Positions 1 to 10,675 of a stretch of DNA of 64,000 nucleotides are shown here, one piece after another (positions within the stretch are counted from its first letter, which is position 1; each line of letters starts with the position of its first letter). The translations under genes and the position numbers were made by a program. The notes beneath the pieces are model-generated. The model did not search any database. It was not told the DNA's origin and saw only the letters and a list, made by a program, of their open reading frames with translations. The stretch is from Tiliqua scincoides. Taxonomy: Eukaryota > Chordata > Lepidosauria > Squamata > Scincidae. The stretch lies in assembly GCF_035046505.1 (NCBI RefSeq), contig NC_089821.1, positions 174,562,031-174,626,030 on the forward strand, read 5' to 3'.

Positions 1-14
1 CAAGCCATTACTAA

Positions 15-326
15 GGCTTAGAGCAAACATGCAAAAATTCATTTGGAAATCGGTTATTCACATGGAATAAATGCACATGTGAATGTGAGACCCACTTGGA
101 TCTCAGATTCTCCATGGAGGTGTTGCAGGTAAACCAGAAAATGAATGACAGGCTCATGGAGATCCTCAACTGCCTCCGGGGCAGATACTTCAGTGTGGAG
201 GTATCAGCAGACAGCAACAAGCAAACCTTGCACAGTATGACCAGCAAACTTGAGGCCTTGGTGGAGCGAAGGCTGCACGGAATTTGGGTGCTGATTGGGG
301 CTGCTGAGGGCACTCAACACACATAA
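15..326 (+). other. Unidentified open segment, possible exon or gene relic
   Basis: One frame is open from just after a stop at 12-14 to a TAA at 324-326, about 103 codons; the first in-frame ATG is at 114 and would give 70 residues. The translation is unlike the proline- and cysteine-rich noise from the MITE-derived ORFs here: it contains KMNDRLMEIL and SKLEALVERRL, with spaced leucines and charged residues that suggest a short amphipathic helix. CTCAG at 101-105 and CAGGTAAAC at about 125 resemble splice signals, but the pyrimidine tract is poor. I do not recognise the family. It could be an exon running in from outside the window, a transposon accessory protein relic, or a chance ORF. Confidence 0.2.
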
Positions 327-809
327 GTTGCTCTAAAGAAGCAGAGCACGCTAATGAACAGTTCTTATCTAGGCCTAAACCTCCACAAGTGGGTAGCCCT
401 AGGAAGTCACATCATCACATGTCCAAATTCAGCTGACAAGCAAGGTGAATGTCCATGAACTGTCATGTGGTGAGTTTGTGGGAGCTGAGGCACATGGTGA
501 GGGTACAAAAAAGAGCACAGATCCATTTGTTGGATGAGGAAATGAGGTGACATCTGTAGGGCAATCCTTCTCACATACCAGCACATCTGCCCCCAATATG
601 AAGATTGAACATGTCCTGAGGGGCACTGGGACTTGTTTTCCCCCAACAGAAACATGCACAGAAAATAAATTCCTATGGAATACACAGGTTTTTGTTCCAT
701 TCTCCTTCCTTTGCCCAGGTTCCTCACTGAAAACTTCACAGTCCTCACTTTTGTTGTGGTTTCCAAAACTGCAATTGTGGGGAGAGAAGCAGAACTCGCA
801 TGTTGTGGA
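327..809. other. Unannotated sequence
   Basis: Moderate-GC sequence with no repeat family, RNA gene or exon that I can support. The ORFs here overlap on both strands and look like chance. Confidence 0.5.
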
Positions 810-1075
810 AACACTAGCAGGAAGGCAAAGGCCTTCCCATGTACTTCAGAGCTGCCAGAAGCTGCTGCTGACAGAAGTAGTGTGACAGGGGAATGGGGTG
901 GGAAATAATAGAATGGGGCAGGGAGGGCAGAATGAGGCAGGACCATTGAGTTCTATCCCTCTTCTTGGACCCATTTCCATGGTGTGGGTCCACATAGATC
1001 CCCACCAGTGATTTCACTAGCACAGGTCCAAGTAGACCCCCCTGTGCTGTGGATATGTACCCCAGATAAAGGGAC
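810..1075. mobile_element. Decayed GC-rich MITE fragment
   Basis: It contains the hairpin module of the large MITEs of this window (CCAGTGATTTCACTAGCAC, followed by a CAAGTAGACCC variant). Equivalent modules occur near 20530, 31800 and 53700. Neither terminus is clear, so limits are approximate. Confidence 0.45.
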
Positions 1076-1298
1076 AATTGTTGCCTCAGAAGGGAGGGAT
1101 AGGATTGGGTTTTTAGTAAGATACAATCTATACTCTAAGGAAGTGCAGTAACTTAGGAATATATTGGGAGAAAGCTTGAAATGGAACTGCAAAGGTGGAG
1201 AAAATTCTTGGAATAGCATTTTGGAATATAATACTTGGATAAAAGGCTGTCTGCTGTTGAGGCCACAGTTCACAGTTTTGTTTGCTTGCTTGCTTACT

Positions 1299-1472
1299 TA
1301 GGGCCCAGTCCTAGCCAACTTTCCAGCACAGGTGCGTCCACAATGCAGCCCTGAGGTAAGGGAACAAATGTTCCCATACCTTAAGGAAGCCTCTGTCACT
1401 GCCTCCCCACTACAGGATTCAGTGCACTCCCCATGGGTACAGCTGCATCAGAAAATTGGATAGGATTGGGCC
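1299..1472. mobile_element. Short MITE, class A (about 175 bp), PIF/Harbinger-like
   Basis: The ends are GGGCCCAGTCCTAGCCAACT and, inverted, AGGCCCAATCCTATCCAA. The body carries the class-A landmarks: a CTTTCCAGCAC arm, the GTAAGGGAACAAATG / CCCATACCTTA hairpin, CTGCCTCCCC, and a CTGCATCAG arm. Flanks are TTA on the left and TTC on the right, consistent with a worn 3-bp duplication. Other copies: 36372-37548, 41504-41661, 42588-43050, 44685-44857, 56097-56266, 59604-59781. There is no coding capacity. The Harbinger assignment rests on the 3-bp TWA flanks across the family. Confidence 0.7.
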
Positions 1473-1479
1473 TTCACTT

Positions 1480-1795
1480 ACTTATTAATTATTAACAGTA
1501 TTTATATACCGCTTTTCAACTAAAAGTTCGCAAAGCAGTTTACAGAGAAAAATCAAATAACTAAATTGCTCCCTGTCCCCAAAGGACTCACAATCTAAAA
1601 AGATGCAAAAAGAACACCAGCAGACAGCCACTAGAACAGACACTGCTGGGGTGAGATGGGCCAGTTACTCACCCCCTGCTAAAAAGAGGAGCACCCACTT
1701 GAAAAAGTGCCTCTTACCCAATTAGCAGGGGTTACTTACTTACTATATTTCTACCCCACTTTATCTCCCTGAAGGACATTTTCCTGTTGCTTCAG
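1480..1795 (-). mobile_element. LINE 3' ends (L2/CR1 type), two abutting
   Basis: On the minus strand, 1480-1730 reads as the 3' untranslated end of a LINE: a GGGGACAGGGAGC block, AAACTGCTTTGCGAAC, then GCGGTATATAAATA and an AT-rich tail. The same sequence with an internal deletion recurs at 11840-12035. A second tail follows at about 1735-1795 (GATAAAGTGGGGTAGAAATA on minus). No coding part remains. Confidence 0.6.
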
Positions 1796-3424
1796 TGTCA
1801 TTCGTGCTTCTGTCTCTCCTCCCCTGCATATTAAGAAATTTTCTTAAGAAAATGCTAAGAAAGAAATATTAAAACATATTAAGAAGTTTATGAGCAAGTT
1901 CCTAAAATACCAAACAAGGCACACCACCATTCTGCCTCCCAGTCCTTAGTAATAACAGATGGAATTTACTAGTGAATTGAGTGAACCCAAAATGTTTATG
2001 ACCAATTTACCATTCTACATTTTGCCTCCAAATCCTGAGTTCCAGGTGACCAAAGCAAGAACTTCAGCTTGTGGTTATGTATTGCCATGGTCCTCTATGA
2101 GCTGGACAAGTCATTTTTTTTCCTGGATGTGCATTCCTCCCTTGTGGTGCCCCCTATCCAGCTGTTGGAAAAATTAGTCATTAAAAACAGCTTTGCAGTC
2201 AGCTGAACAATGTTTCTCAGGGAAATTATTTCCATATTTCTCTTTACTTACCACATCATTTAGTATGTATTCATTAATTTTGTTAATGGAAAAATCTGCT
2301 ACTGTTTTGCTTATTTTAACAACTGCAGAGACTGTGACACAAGTCAGAACAGACCGTATTTTCCAGCTGCATCATGCCTGGGCATTTACATGGCTTTCAA
2401 TCCACTTCCAGCCTGTCCTGTTACCTCTCTTTTTTCCTTTTTTAACTTCATCAAAGACATCATTGACCTTACATTTCCTGTGAACAGTGTAAGTAGTTCC
2501 TCTCAGGACCCCATCAAACCTTAATTAGTGCTAAATTTATATCTTCCTTGACATATACTAATCTCCTTTCTCCCATTCATCTGTCTCATTAGGTTATCTC
2601 TTCTCCATACTTAGATATTCTTGCATCATGTTCAGTGTTCATAAGTCCACCTGTCTGCATTTGGCCACCGTAATCTCTTCTACCAGGCCATTGACCTGGG
2701 CAGATGAACTCCACTTAGACACAGAATGGCCCACAGGATAGAGAGCAATGAAGATAAATCACAGGCGTTGTTTGCAGTTGACATAACTGAGTTCAGTTCT
2801 ACTGAGGGGAAAAATAACCAGAACGCAGAGGGACCCATGTATTCTTTTCACCGGAAGCATCTGACACCCACACTTCCTTGAGCAAAATGAAGCATGTCAT
2901 TTTCTTGGAAACAAAAAAAAAATCAATCTCTTAAGCATAATCACCATGAAATATGTGATGACTGTTACCCATGTTACATCTTTTCCCCAAACGATAAAGC
3001 GCATGTTTCCTGCTCTAAGGGAAAGGCATGTTTCCTGCAAATAGGCAGACTCCTGTCAGCCATCATTTTACTTGCACACAAGAAGACTAAATATATAATG
3101 TGCCAGCATGTGTGAGAGAAAACTTTAAAGTGGTCCACTTTACTGCACACCATGTTCGAGTAGTGCATCTCTAATCCTCTCTCATTTGCATGTGAACCGA
3201 AGGAGGAGGAAGTGAACAGCTTAATTGCCCTTTGGCATGAGTAAGGTTAGTAAAAGGGCGAATTCACATCCTCTCCCCATATCCGGCATAATTCAACTGC
3301 AACAGAATCCTTGAGTAGAAAGGACTATGCTGTCTCTCCAGGTTGTATGTGCATATTCATGGCTTCTTATCTTCACAGACTGCATATGGGAGTAGATGTG
3401 AACATTCCACTTCAGACATTATGT
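1796..3424. other. AT-rich unique sequence
   Basis: Mostly AT-rich, low-repeat sequence. I see no exon structure, repeat family or RNA gene. The ORFs of 60-96 codons are not convincing. Confidence 0.5.
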
Positions 3425-3426
3425 GA

Positions 3427-3486
<60 letters not shown>
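3425..3486 (+). repeat. (GAAA)n microsatellite
   Basis: About 15 uninterrupted GAAA units, which account for the Lys/Glu/Arg-rich end of the ORF crossing this site. Confidence 0.97.
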
Positions 3487-3659
3487 GGCACTTTGAGGGC
3501 CCAGGACAGCCCTCCAGAACCTGAGATCTGCAAACCCTACTCATATTTCCAATTTTTCTTAAGTATCTCTGCAGTGGCTAACATGCACCTGCATTATCCC
3601 AGCTAATACAAAGGAAGAATTAATGCAAAAACAATGCAAAACACAACTCACATTGAAAC

Positions 3660-4815
3660 TACCAATCTATCAGGGGTGTATGACCCTGTTGGTCCTGCCT
3701 CTCTCAGTGGCTCTCAATATTTTTCAAGCCTCTCAGTGGCTTTCAAGACCTCAGCCATTGTGTCCCTATAGATCATTTGGCCAAGTTAGGGGCTGGAGGC
3801 ACTGTTTGCAGTGGTTCCACTCCTTGGTTGATAAATCCCAATTGATGGTGTTGGGGGACACCTGCTCAACTGGTGTGGAGTAGGGTGCCAAAAGATTCAA
3901 TTTTGTCCCAATGTTTTTCAATATTTACATGAAACCACTGGGTCATTCAGTATGCAGACGACACTCAGCTCTAACTCTCCTTTCCACTAGATACTAGGGT
4001 GGCTGTCTAGGTCCTGGTGTTCTGCTTGGAATTGGTGGGGATGTGGATTAGGGCTAACAAACTGAGATTAAATCCAGACAAGGTAGAGGCTCTCCTGGTT
4101 CAGAAACCCATGATGCAAGTACTGGATTATTATCCTGCTCTGAATGGGGTCAATTACCTATGAAAGAGCAGGTCCACAGGCTGGGGTGGTGGTGGTTCCC
4201 CCACAGCCCAATCCTACACATGTCTGCTCAGAAGTAAGCCCCATTGTGTTTAATAGGGCTTTTTCCCAAGACAAATGTGCATAGGATTGCAGCCCTAGAC
4301 TCACAGCTGCTCCTGGATGCTCAGTTGTCAACTGTGGTCAGGGTGGCCATTGCCCAGCTTCAGCTGGTGACCAGCTACAGCTGTTTGCTGCAGCTTGAGA
4401 CGGCTGTGGTATTAGACAAGCCGTCACTTACAGAGAAGAGGAGCAGCAGCTTGAAACCTTCTCAGTAGTGGCACCTACAGTATGGAATTTCCTCCCCTTT
4501 AAAGAACATCTCCTTCTTTCAAAGCTTTTTGGCAAGTTCTAAAACATTCCTTTTCCATCAAGCCTTCTGATTTTAACCTTCAGTGCCTTGCAGTGGTGAG
4601 TTTTATCAATGCTTTTGTTATATTATCAAATTATGATATTTTATTTTTTCTAGCTTCCTTTGGCTGTTTTTAATGTTTTTATTTGTTTAATATTCATATA
4701 TTTTCACATTTATATTGGATTTTTCTAGTTTGATTTTAATTGACTGCATTTTTAATACTGTTGGGAGCCACTTTGGGTGCTTTCAGGAGAGAAGCGGGAT
4801 AAAAGTTGAATCGCT
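3660..4815 (+). mobile_element. L2-type LINE, 3' half, decayed
   Basis: A heavily mutated reverse-transcriptase relic. Around 3785-3850 the frame gives GWRHCLQWFHSLVDK, matching the L2 block before the catalytic region. Near 3948 it encodes QYADDTQL, the L2 form of the RT catalytic motif (YADD). Downstream, KLRLNPDKVEAL and a worn VWNFLP block follow, and a LINE 3' end with GGGAGCCACTTTGGGTGC and a GGGATAAAAG tail closes it at about 4815. Stops and frame changes are numerous. A hairpin MITE at 4204-4294 interrupts it, so the LINE is older than that MITE. Confidence 0.75.
4204..4294. mobile_element. Hairpin MITE, class H (about 85-90 bp)
   Basis: A near-palindromic element with ends CAGCCCAATCCTACACATG and, inverted, GGCTGCAATCCTATGCAC. 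The interior is the class-H core (AGAAGTAAGCCCCATTG). It lies inside the L2 relic. Confidence 0.8.
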
Positions 4816-5886
4816 CAATCATCAATAACTAATTACAATACCAAAAAGGGTTTGCCCCTAGAACATGCTGAATGGGTGAACTTGCTCAGAGCCTTCCCAA
4901 ACTGGACCTCCTGATGTTTTCCATCCTTTCCCCTTCATAGCACACAACCATTTTTTTATTTTAGGCTTGTATCTTGGGTACACTCATCTTGGATAACGTA
5001 AGTGAACCACCAGACATAGCAGGCTGTATTTTACTAATAGGCATTACGAGCTCTGCAAGCTGATCTGCCAATTATTTTTGATGGGAAAATGAAAAAAGGA
5101 ATCTTTAACATTTCCCTTTTCAGTAAAATAAAATGGTGGGCATTGTATTATCCCATGAGGTCAGTTTTTTTTTTCTTTTTCCTCTCCTCAGAATTCTCTT
5201 TTTTAGAGTAATGTCTGCTATCATGACATGTATTACAGTCAATTGGACGAGTCGATGCGGTAAGCAGGATGCTTGAAAGGAAACGCCTGAACTGATTGAA
5301 CTCCGCCAGGATCCCACTTCCATTGCTTCTCAGAGGAAACGAACAGCTCTTTGATCTGTGACATAATGTCTTAATTTGAAAAAGGCACAATGGGTGATTT
5401 AGTCAGCATGGCATACACACCTTACATCTTTACTTGAGCATGTTCATCCTTCATTCCTCCTACAGGACTTTTTCACCCTGAGACTGAAGATTCATCGGCC
5501 TTCCCTGGACCATCTCTCCTGCACCCTTCACAGTGACCAGATGGCCTCATCAGTCTTCACTGTACCTGCTAGGGATTGTAGTGTCCGTTTTATTTTTATT
5601 CCATTCTGTTTTTCTTTTTCTTCCAGCATTTAGCCAAGAGGTTTTAATGAAAGCTAACATAAAAATTAAAGCATAAAATGATTTGTTCAACATCAGATCA
5701 AAGAATTAAACATTAAAGATTTTTTTAAAGCCCGCCAGCAACCTAACACATCAGTGCAGCAGGCCAATGCCTTCACATTGAAAGCTTTAGACAGGAAGCT
5801 GCCTAACTGCTCAATTCTGTGCCTGGCAACACCTCTTTTCCACATGCTGCCCAGGCAATGGCCGTCATGAAAGTTCCATAAAGCAT
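4816..5886. other. Unannotated sequence
   Basis: Mixed AT-rich sequence with a poly-T run near 5166. No coding exon, RNA gene or repeat family recognised. Confidence 0.5.
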
Positions 5887-6309
5887 GTCATGGTGGCCCA
5901 GTGTTAGTTGCCACCGGCTCTGAGGCCAGCGTGAGTGGGAGCAAGCTTCTCATGCTGGTGGGAGGATGGCTGCCGGACGGGGTAAATACAGCACCTGGTG
6001 GCAGAGAGGTGGGAGAGGCAGGGGTGGGGAGTGAGCGTTTCTGGGTGGGGAAGGGTAGCCTGGGATAGTACAGGCCTGGGGGGGGTGTGGATATGGCTGC
6101 AAAGGGTGCCACCACGTCCTATCCCCCCTCCTGCGCCTGAAAGCCCTACATGGGCTACTTGAATCTGCAGCAGCTATGGAGCTGGTAAAGATCTGAGTAG
6201 CCCCATAGTGGCTGCCTGGTCACAACACAGGGTAAGGGAACTGATGTTCCCTTACCCCACAGAGACCTCTGGCTGCTTCCTGGAACCTGCAGGGTACAGT
6301 GGTGGTCAT
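5887..6309. mobile_element. Decayed GC-rich MITE
   Basis: GC-rich block with modules of the large MITEs: a GATCTGAGTAGCCCCA segment and the GTAAGGGAACTGATG / TTCCCTTACC hairpin. The termini are lost or unrecognisable, and the ORFs inside are compositional. Confidence 0.45.
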
Positions 6310-6502
6310 TTTGGTGTCGCTGTATCTTGGCACCGGCAGGCTGCCTGTCTCAGGCAAGAGCACTGGCCCATCTACCACAGTGTTGTCTACACTGATTGGC
6401 AGTAGTTCTCCTGGATCTCAGGCAGGGGTCTTTCACAGCCCTACAGTGAGACTGTATGCAAAGCATGTGCCCTACCACTGAATTGCTTGGTCCATCTCTT
6501 GT
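6310..6502 (-). mobile_element. tRNA-derived SINE, internally deleted
   Basis: On the minus strand the head resembles a tRNA: CAATTCAGTGGTAGGGCAC (A box) followed by TGCTTTGCATACAG, an anticodon-arm-like segment. The part that should hold the B box is missing; the sequence jumps to the body (GGGCTGTGAAAGACCCCTGC, then ATCAGTGTAGACAACACTG). Without a B box it could not be transcribed by Pol III. This tRNA-SINE type is, from memory, widespread in squamates. Confidence 0.65.
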
Positions 6503-6591
6503 TTAACTTGCCTCTTGGGAGTGCCTTGCCTAGGACCACCTCATGAGTTAATGGCAAAAGTGAGAGTTGAACCAGAGAGTTGAACCTGACA

Positions 6592-6678
6592 CTGCAATTC
6601 TATGCATCTGTACTCCGAAGTAAGATCCATTGAGTTCAATGGAATTTACTTCCAGGTCAATGTGCATAGGGTGGCAGC
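6592..6678. mobile_element. Hairpin MITE, class H
   Basis: Ends CTGCAATTCTATGCATCTG and, inverted, GCTGCCACCCTATGCACATT around the core AAGTAAGATCCATTGAG. A diverged copy. Confidence 0.75.
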
Positions 6679-6846
6679 TTTAGCCACAATGTTCCCCCAA
6701 CTTTCTTACATTACAGAGTTCAATAACCTTCTTAAACAAGGAAGTGAATTGGCCAAGTGGACCTCTCTAGACAGTGTTCCCACAAAGTGGTCTGTCGCCT
6801 GTGATTCATTCCTGACGTGTCATACCCCAGCCTTCAGTTTAAATAT

Positions 6847-6884
6847 GAACACATGAAGCTGCCTTGTATTGAGTCATATCATTG
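6847..6884 (-). mobile_element. tRNA-SINE 3' end fragment
   Basis: Reverse complement of the conserved SINE tail: on plus it reads ACATGAAGCTGCCTTGTATT then GAGTCATATCATTG. It is not part of the copy at 6310-6502, because the piece order is wrong for one insertion. Confidence 0.5.
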
Positions 6885-7293
6885 CAAAGGCAGGAGGGTG
6901 GAATTTAAGCTGTTATAATGAGCATTATTCTTCCTCAGGATATATTTTAAGTCCAACCTTTCTGTAATGGTTGAAAGAACAAATCTTACTACCCTGAGTC
7001 ACAGTTTGCTTTATACACAGTCCTTCCTTTGAGACTTTGAATTCTCTAATCTGTTTCTTGAAGAGACTGGAATGTCATTTCCTTACAAACTAAATCCCAA
7101 TGAGATTATCTGCCCAAGACACACGCCAGTAGAAAATTTCTATGGGTAGAGTTTATGCAGTTTTCCAATCTCAACTAATGGCCCAGTCTCAATGAGGCCT
7201 TGCGCTGCTGGAACTCACAAGTTCCTTTACAGCCGTCACAAAAGATGACATGCCATTTCATACATCAGGCCATTGTTGCAAGTGGCAAGGAGC
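6885..7293. other. Unannotated sequence
   Basis: AT-rich sequence leading up to the hAT MITE; nothing recognised. Confidence 0.5.
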
Positions 7294-7301
7294 CATGGTG
7301 G

Positions 7302-7595
7302 CAGTTGCGGACCTACCATAAGATCCAATGGGGCAAAAGCCCCATGCACGAGGCACCAGGATCCTGCGGGCGCTTCTGAGGATCCTGACGGGCAGAAACT
7401 GCTTCCAGTTTTCCGGAAGCACAGTTTATAGTGTCGGGGAACCTCATAGAGGTTTCCCCAACATGTTCCTGGGTCGTGTGAGGCTCTGGGAGCCTTAGGG
7501 GAGTGGGGAGGGTGGATTTCTGCACGGGAGGTGGTAATAGCCCATGGGGGCGCTATTGCAGACCTTTGCCCCGGGGTTGGGAAGGTCCACTTCTG
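7302..7595. mobile_element. hAT MITE, family hAT-1 (about 300 bp)
   Basis: The left end is CAGTTGCGGACCTACC and the inverted right end is CAGAAGTGGACCTTCC. They are bracketed by an 8-bp duplication with one mismatch (CATGGTGG at 7294-7301, CATGATGG at 7596-7603). The GGGGCAAAAGCCCC block near the left end is shared with copies at 15702-16013 and 42626-42961. An 8-bp duplication plus CAGNG-type ends is diagnostic of hAT. No transposase is encoded; the 129-codon minus-strand ORF is chance. Confidence 0.8.
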
Positions 7596-7609
7596 CATGA
7601 TGGTGTGCC

Positions 7610-7975
7610 ATTGGCCTGCCAACAACCTCTGGTGCTGATAAGTTAGTGTGGGGATAGGAGGGAGGTGGCATGGCAGAACGGGGAGGGGAGGGGAGGGGAA
7701 GGAAGGGGGCAGAGATCAGGGTGGGAATTTGGGTGTGAATGTTTCTGATATTCTATCCCCCTTCCTGGTCTCTATCTACCTTCCCGGATGCTCTCAGATT
7801 TGTGCAAGCTATACAGCCGGCTCATGTCTGAGTAGACCCAGCAGGGCAGTAAGAACTTACCGCCAGTGGTGCAGCAGCATTGGCAGGGGAATTTAGGGAG
7901 GATGCAGTTGTAAGAATAGGATGAAGAATGATAAGACATTGAAGAATGGCACCATAGCCAATGCTGAATGGCTCA
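7610..7975. mobile_element. Large GC-rich MITE fragment, class B
   Basis: Purine-rich block (7677-7720) followed by modules common to class B: TTTGTGCAAGCTATACAG, GTCTGAGTAGACCCAG, and a short GTAAGAACTTAC hairpin. Termini are unclear. Confidence 0.45.
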
Positions 7976-7992
7976 GATTAGTAGTAACATGC

Positions 7993-8554
7993 AGCACAAT
8001 CCTAACTTGCGCTGGAGCAGGTAAGCCAGTGGGCCTGGGCTTTATCCAGCACAAGCTTGGGGCCAGAAGCGGTGCAACCTGAGGCAAGGGTAAAACTTTC
8101 CCCTTACCTCGTGTCATGCTGCACTGGACCCAATGGGTCTATTCGGATATGCAACACCTAATGAGGTGGTGCAGATCCAAGCATAATGGAGCAGCTAGGG
8201 GGCGCTTCATGCTGCCTGGAAGTGGGGTCAGGATCCTGCATAACCACCAGATCCTGGCTCTGCCTCCCACTCCCTGCCTGCCTATCCCTGGGAACGCCCA
8301 CCACTTGCCCTCCTCCCACCCTGAAACTCCTCCTTCCTGCCCTCCCCACCCCCCCAGACCCCGTGTCAGCCAGGCTCAGCCGATGAAAACTTACCCCACT
8401 GAGCCTGAATCCAGCATGGGGATGCCAGCGCAACTCTTTGCGCTGGCCTCCCCAACTCCTGAGTCAGTGCAAATGTGACTTACAGCATGTTTGCGACACC
8501 CCCAGGTCAGCGTAAGTGACTTGTGCCAGCCTAACTCGGGTTAGGATTGTGCCC
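7993..8554. mobile_element. Large MITE, class C (about 560 bp), PIF/Harbinger-like
   Basis: Ends GCACAATCCTAACTTGCGC and, inverted, GGGCACAATCCTAACCCGAG form a terminal inverted repeat of about 13 bp. The right flank is TTA; the left flank is not a clean match. The body has GGAGCAGGTAAGCCAGTGGG, a GGTAAAACTTTCCCCTTACC hairpin, a pyrimidine-rich middle and a GCATGTTTGCGACAC module. Related copies: 53309-53875 (reverse) and 55634-55907. ORFs up to 120 codons are by-products of high GC. Confidence 0.7.
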
Positions 8555-8947
8555 TTAGTTTAATGATATAAACTTTGGATGCCTGAGGACTTCTCCTCAT
8601 GCATGGACTTTGTTTTGGAGGTTGCAACTTAGTTGCAACAGCTACTATCTTTCTGTAGCTGTTAGAAGACCTTTCAAGGTGTACTAGTTTTGACTTAGAA
8701 AGCAGTAAGCAGGCTAGTTCCTGCATACCTAAGAAGCCATCTGTTCTGAGCACATGACCTTTCAGGGTTACAAATCTACCTGCTGTTATCCCCCTTGGGC
8801 ACACACATTTCTCTCCATCAACTCTTAACTGGGACAGATATTTTGTAGGGTGTAAAAAGATCTGGATAGGGCTGATTCCAGACACTCCATCAAGGCTGCT
8901 TTCACTCCTAAGATATGCCTGATATGTCTAGAAATCTTGGTTATGAT
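8555..8947. other. Unannotated sequence
   Basis: AT-rich sequence between two MITEs; no exon or repeat recognised. Confidence 0.5.
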
Positions 8948-8950
8948 TTA

Positions 8951-9526
8951 GAGCCCAATCCTGAGCTCGGCGCTCTGGCTTTTCGCCAGAGTGCACATCT
9001 GCGAGGCTTACCACTGGGCCAGCGCCCATGCTAGCCCAGCACTGGCTGGCGCTGGGTTAGTGCCGGGCGGATGCCCATCCTCCGCTGCTTGGTGGTCTCA
9101 CGGACCACCAAGCTGCAGCACAGTAAGCAGGGGTGGGGAGGGGAGCAGGGAGGAGGTGTTCTGGGGAGGTAGGTGGAGGGCGGGGAGGAGGTGTGATGGG
9201 GAGGCAGGAGGTGGAGAAAGGGCGGGCGGGAGGCATACCAGGGGGAGGGATGGAGGCGGGTCCCGTGGAGCTCTGCTCCACCAGATCCAAGGCATTCATG
9301 TGGGGCTCAGCGCCCTACACGAATGCCTTTATCTTACTGCCGACCTTTTGGTCTACAGTAAAGGGATTAGCCCCATTACGGGGTTGCTTCCATTACCTGG
9401 GAGAAGGGGAGGAAAGTCCCCTTCTCCCGAGGCACTGCCCGCAGCAGCTGAGGCATGCAGGATGCGGCAAGAGTCGTTCTCGCTGTTGCTGCAGCTGCGC
9501 ACCCCAAGCAGCTCAGGATTGGGCTG
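8951..9526. mobile_element. Large MITE, class D (576 bp) with TTA target duplication
   Basis: Both ends carry a 16-bp inverted repeat, AGCCCAATCCTGAGCT, and the element is flanked exactly by TTA (8948-8950, 9527-9529). Inside are a GGTGGTCTCACGGACCACC hairpin, a long G-rich tract (about 9125-9260), a palindromic GGCATTCATGTGGGG / CACGAATGCC module and a GAAGGGGAGG / CCCCTTCTC hairpin. Related copies: 12056-12448, 21444-22018, 41083-41485, 59786-60252. ORFs up to 179 codons overlap in several frames and are not genes. TWA duplication plus short inverted repeats points to PIF/Harbinger. Confidence 0.8.
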
Positions 9527-9529
9527 TTA

Positions 9530-9832
9530 GTTCTCTACACGCCTTTGCTGAGCCTTTATCAAGTCAATTCAGTTAGACCGGGAACTAAAATTAGAGCCTA
9601 AATGTGCTGCCTGAAACCTGTGGCTTGCATTTCACTTTTATATCAAGAAACAAAAATGGGTATTGCTTCTACTTTACTTATAGGGGAGTTTTGGCCTTCA
9701 CAGGCTTCCTCCATTCATTCCATTCCTGTGGGATAAGCCCCTGCTGGCCTGATGAATCAAATCAGACATGTGCTAGCAATATTGATGGCTCAAATCTGCA
9801 TTCTCATGAAAGCAAATCAGGCCTGGGGAGAG
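9530..9832. other. Unannotated sequence
   Basis: Nothing recognised between the class-D element and the next MITE remnant. Confidence 0.5.
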
Positions 9833-10330
9833 GGTTAGGATTCAGGAGGCACCACTGCTGCTGAACCCACCTCCTTCCTCAGCATGAACCACCCTTCTCC
9901 CCTCCCCATCACCTCCCCATTCTTCCTACCCCTGCTCCATTCCACCCCTTCCCCACCTCTCTCTGACCCCCTATGTGACCTTACCTGTGGCAGTGGGCAT
10001 CCCTGGTCCATCATTGTGTGGTCTTGGTCACTCATTGCTTCCAGCAATGGCCATGTCATGATTTCAGGTGTTGTCACATTTGTGACAGCCAGAAAGCTTG
10101 GACACTTGTGGACTGTGCATTCCTGCAGCATAACTGCTGGGTAGGACTGGGCCATTATTTTCATAACTTAACTAACTGCCTAAGCTGACTCCCCACCAGC
10201 CTGCTCAATGCAGTGGTGCCAACTGAATGTGAGCTGCATGTTATGTGGAGGGGGGACCAGATGGCCCAGGAGAGGTAAATAAAAATCATTTTTACTTACC
10301 TCCCCATAAGCCACCTGACCACCAATGGAT
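9833..10330. mobile_element. Class-B MITE remnants, at least two
   Basis: A pyrimidine-rich body (9870-9990) ends at GGTAGGACTGGGCCA (10140-10153) followed by TTA, a typical class-B right edge. A second piece (10160-10330) holds the AGAGGTAAATAAAAAT / TTTTTACTTACCTC hairpin and a GGATCTCCTCGGAAG module found in class-B copies near 16450, 50985 and 58290. Confidence 0.5.
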
Positions 10331-10670
10331 CTCCTCGGAAGTACAGTTTAGGCTGAAATGTACCCCTATTCTTCTGCTATCCATTTCTCTTTGGCATCCA
10401 CTACATTATTTTGTTATGTAATAAGACTAGAGCTGATAGTTCAGTCTTGGGCATGCCATTATGCAATATGGCTCAAGCAGATTTCATTCATCTCAAATAC
10501 TCCCTTTTGTGCAGGCTACTTGGGACAAATGTGATTTGCATTTTATTTTTCATTGTTTTTGAAAACAAATTCTGACAGTGAGTGGGATTGTTTTATCTGC
10601 AGTTCTCATAATAAAATGTGGTTTCAGTGCAAGTAGCCACTGAGTTGTCATCTAGGTACTGTGGCATGTT
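10331..10670. other. Unannotated AT-rich sequence
   Basis: No feature recognised. Confidence 0.5.
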
Positions 10671-10675
10671 ACCAT

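Noticed and set aside
3311-3496. ORF ending in a Glu-Arg-Lys-Lys repeat
   Set aside because: The repeat is a translated GAAA microsatellite.
6440-6500. Functional tRNA gene on the minus strand
   Set aside because: Only the 5' half of a tRNA is present; the B box and acceptor stem are missing, and a SINE body follows.
8991-9576. Overlapping 147- and 179-codon ORFs on plus and 80-codon ORFs on minus
   Set aside because: They lie wholly inside the class-D MITE at 8951-9526 or its flank, in several frames at once, with Gly/Arg/Pro-rich low-complexity translation caused by GC-rich tracts.
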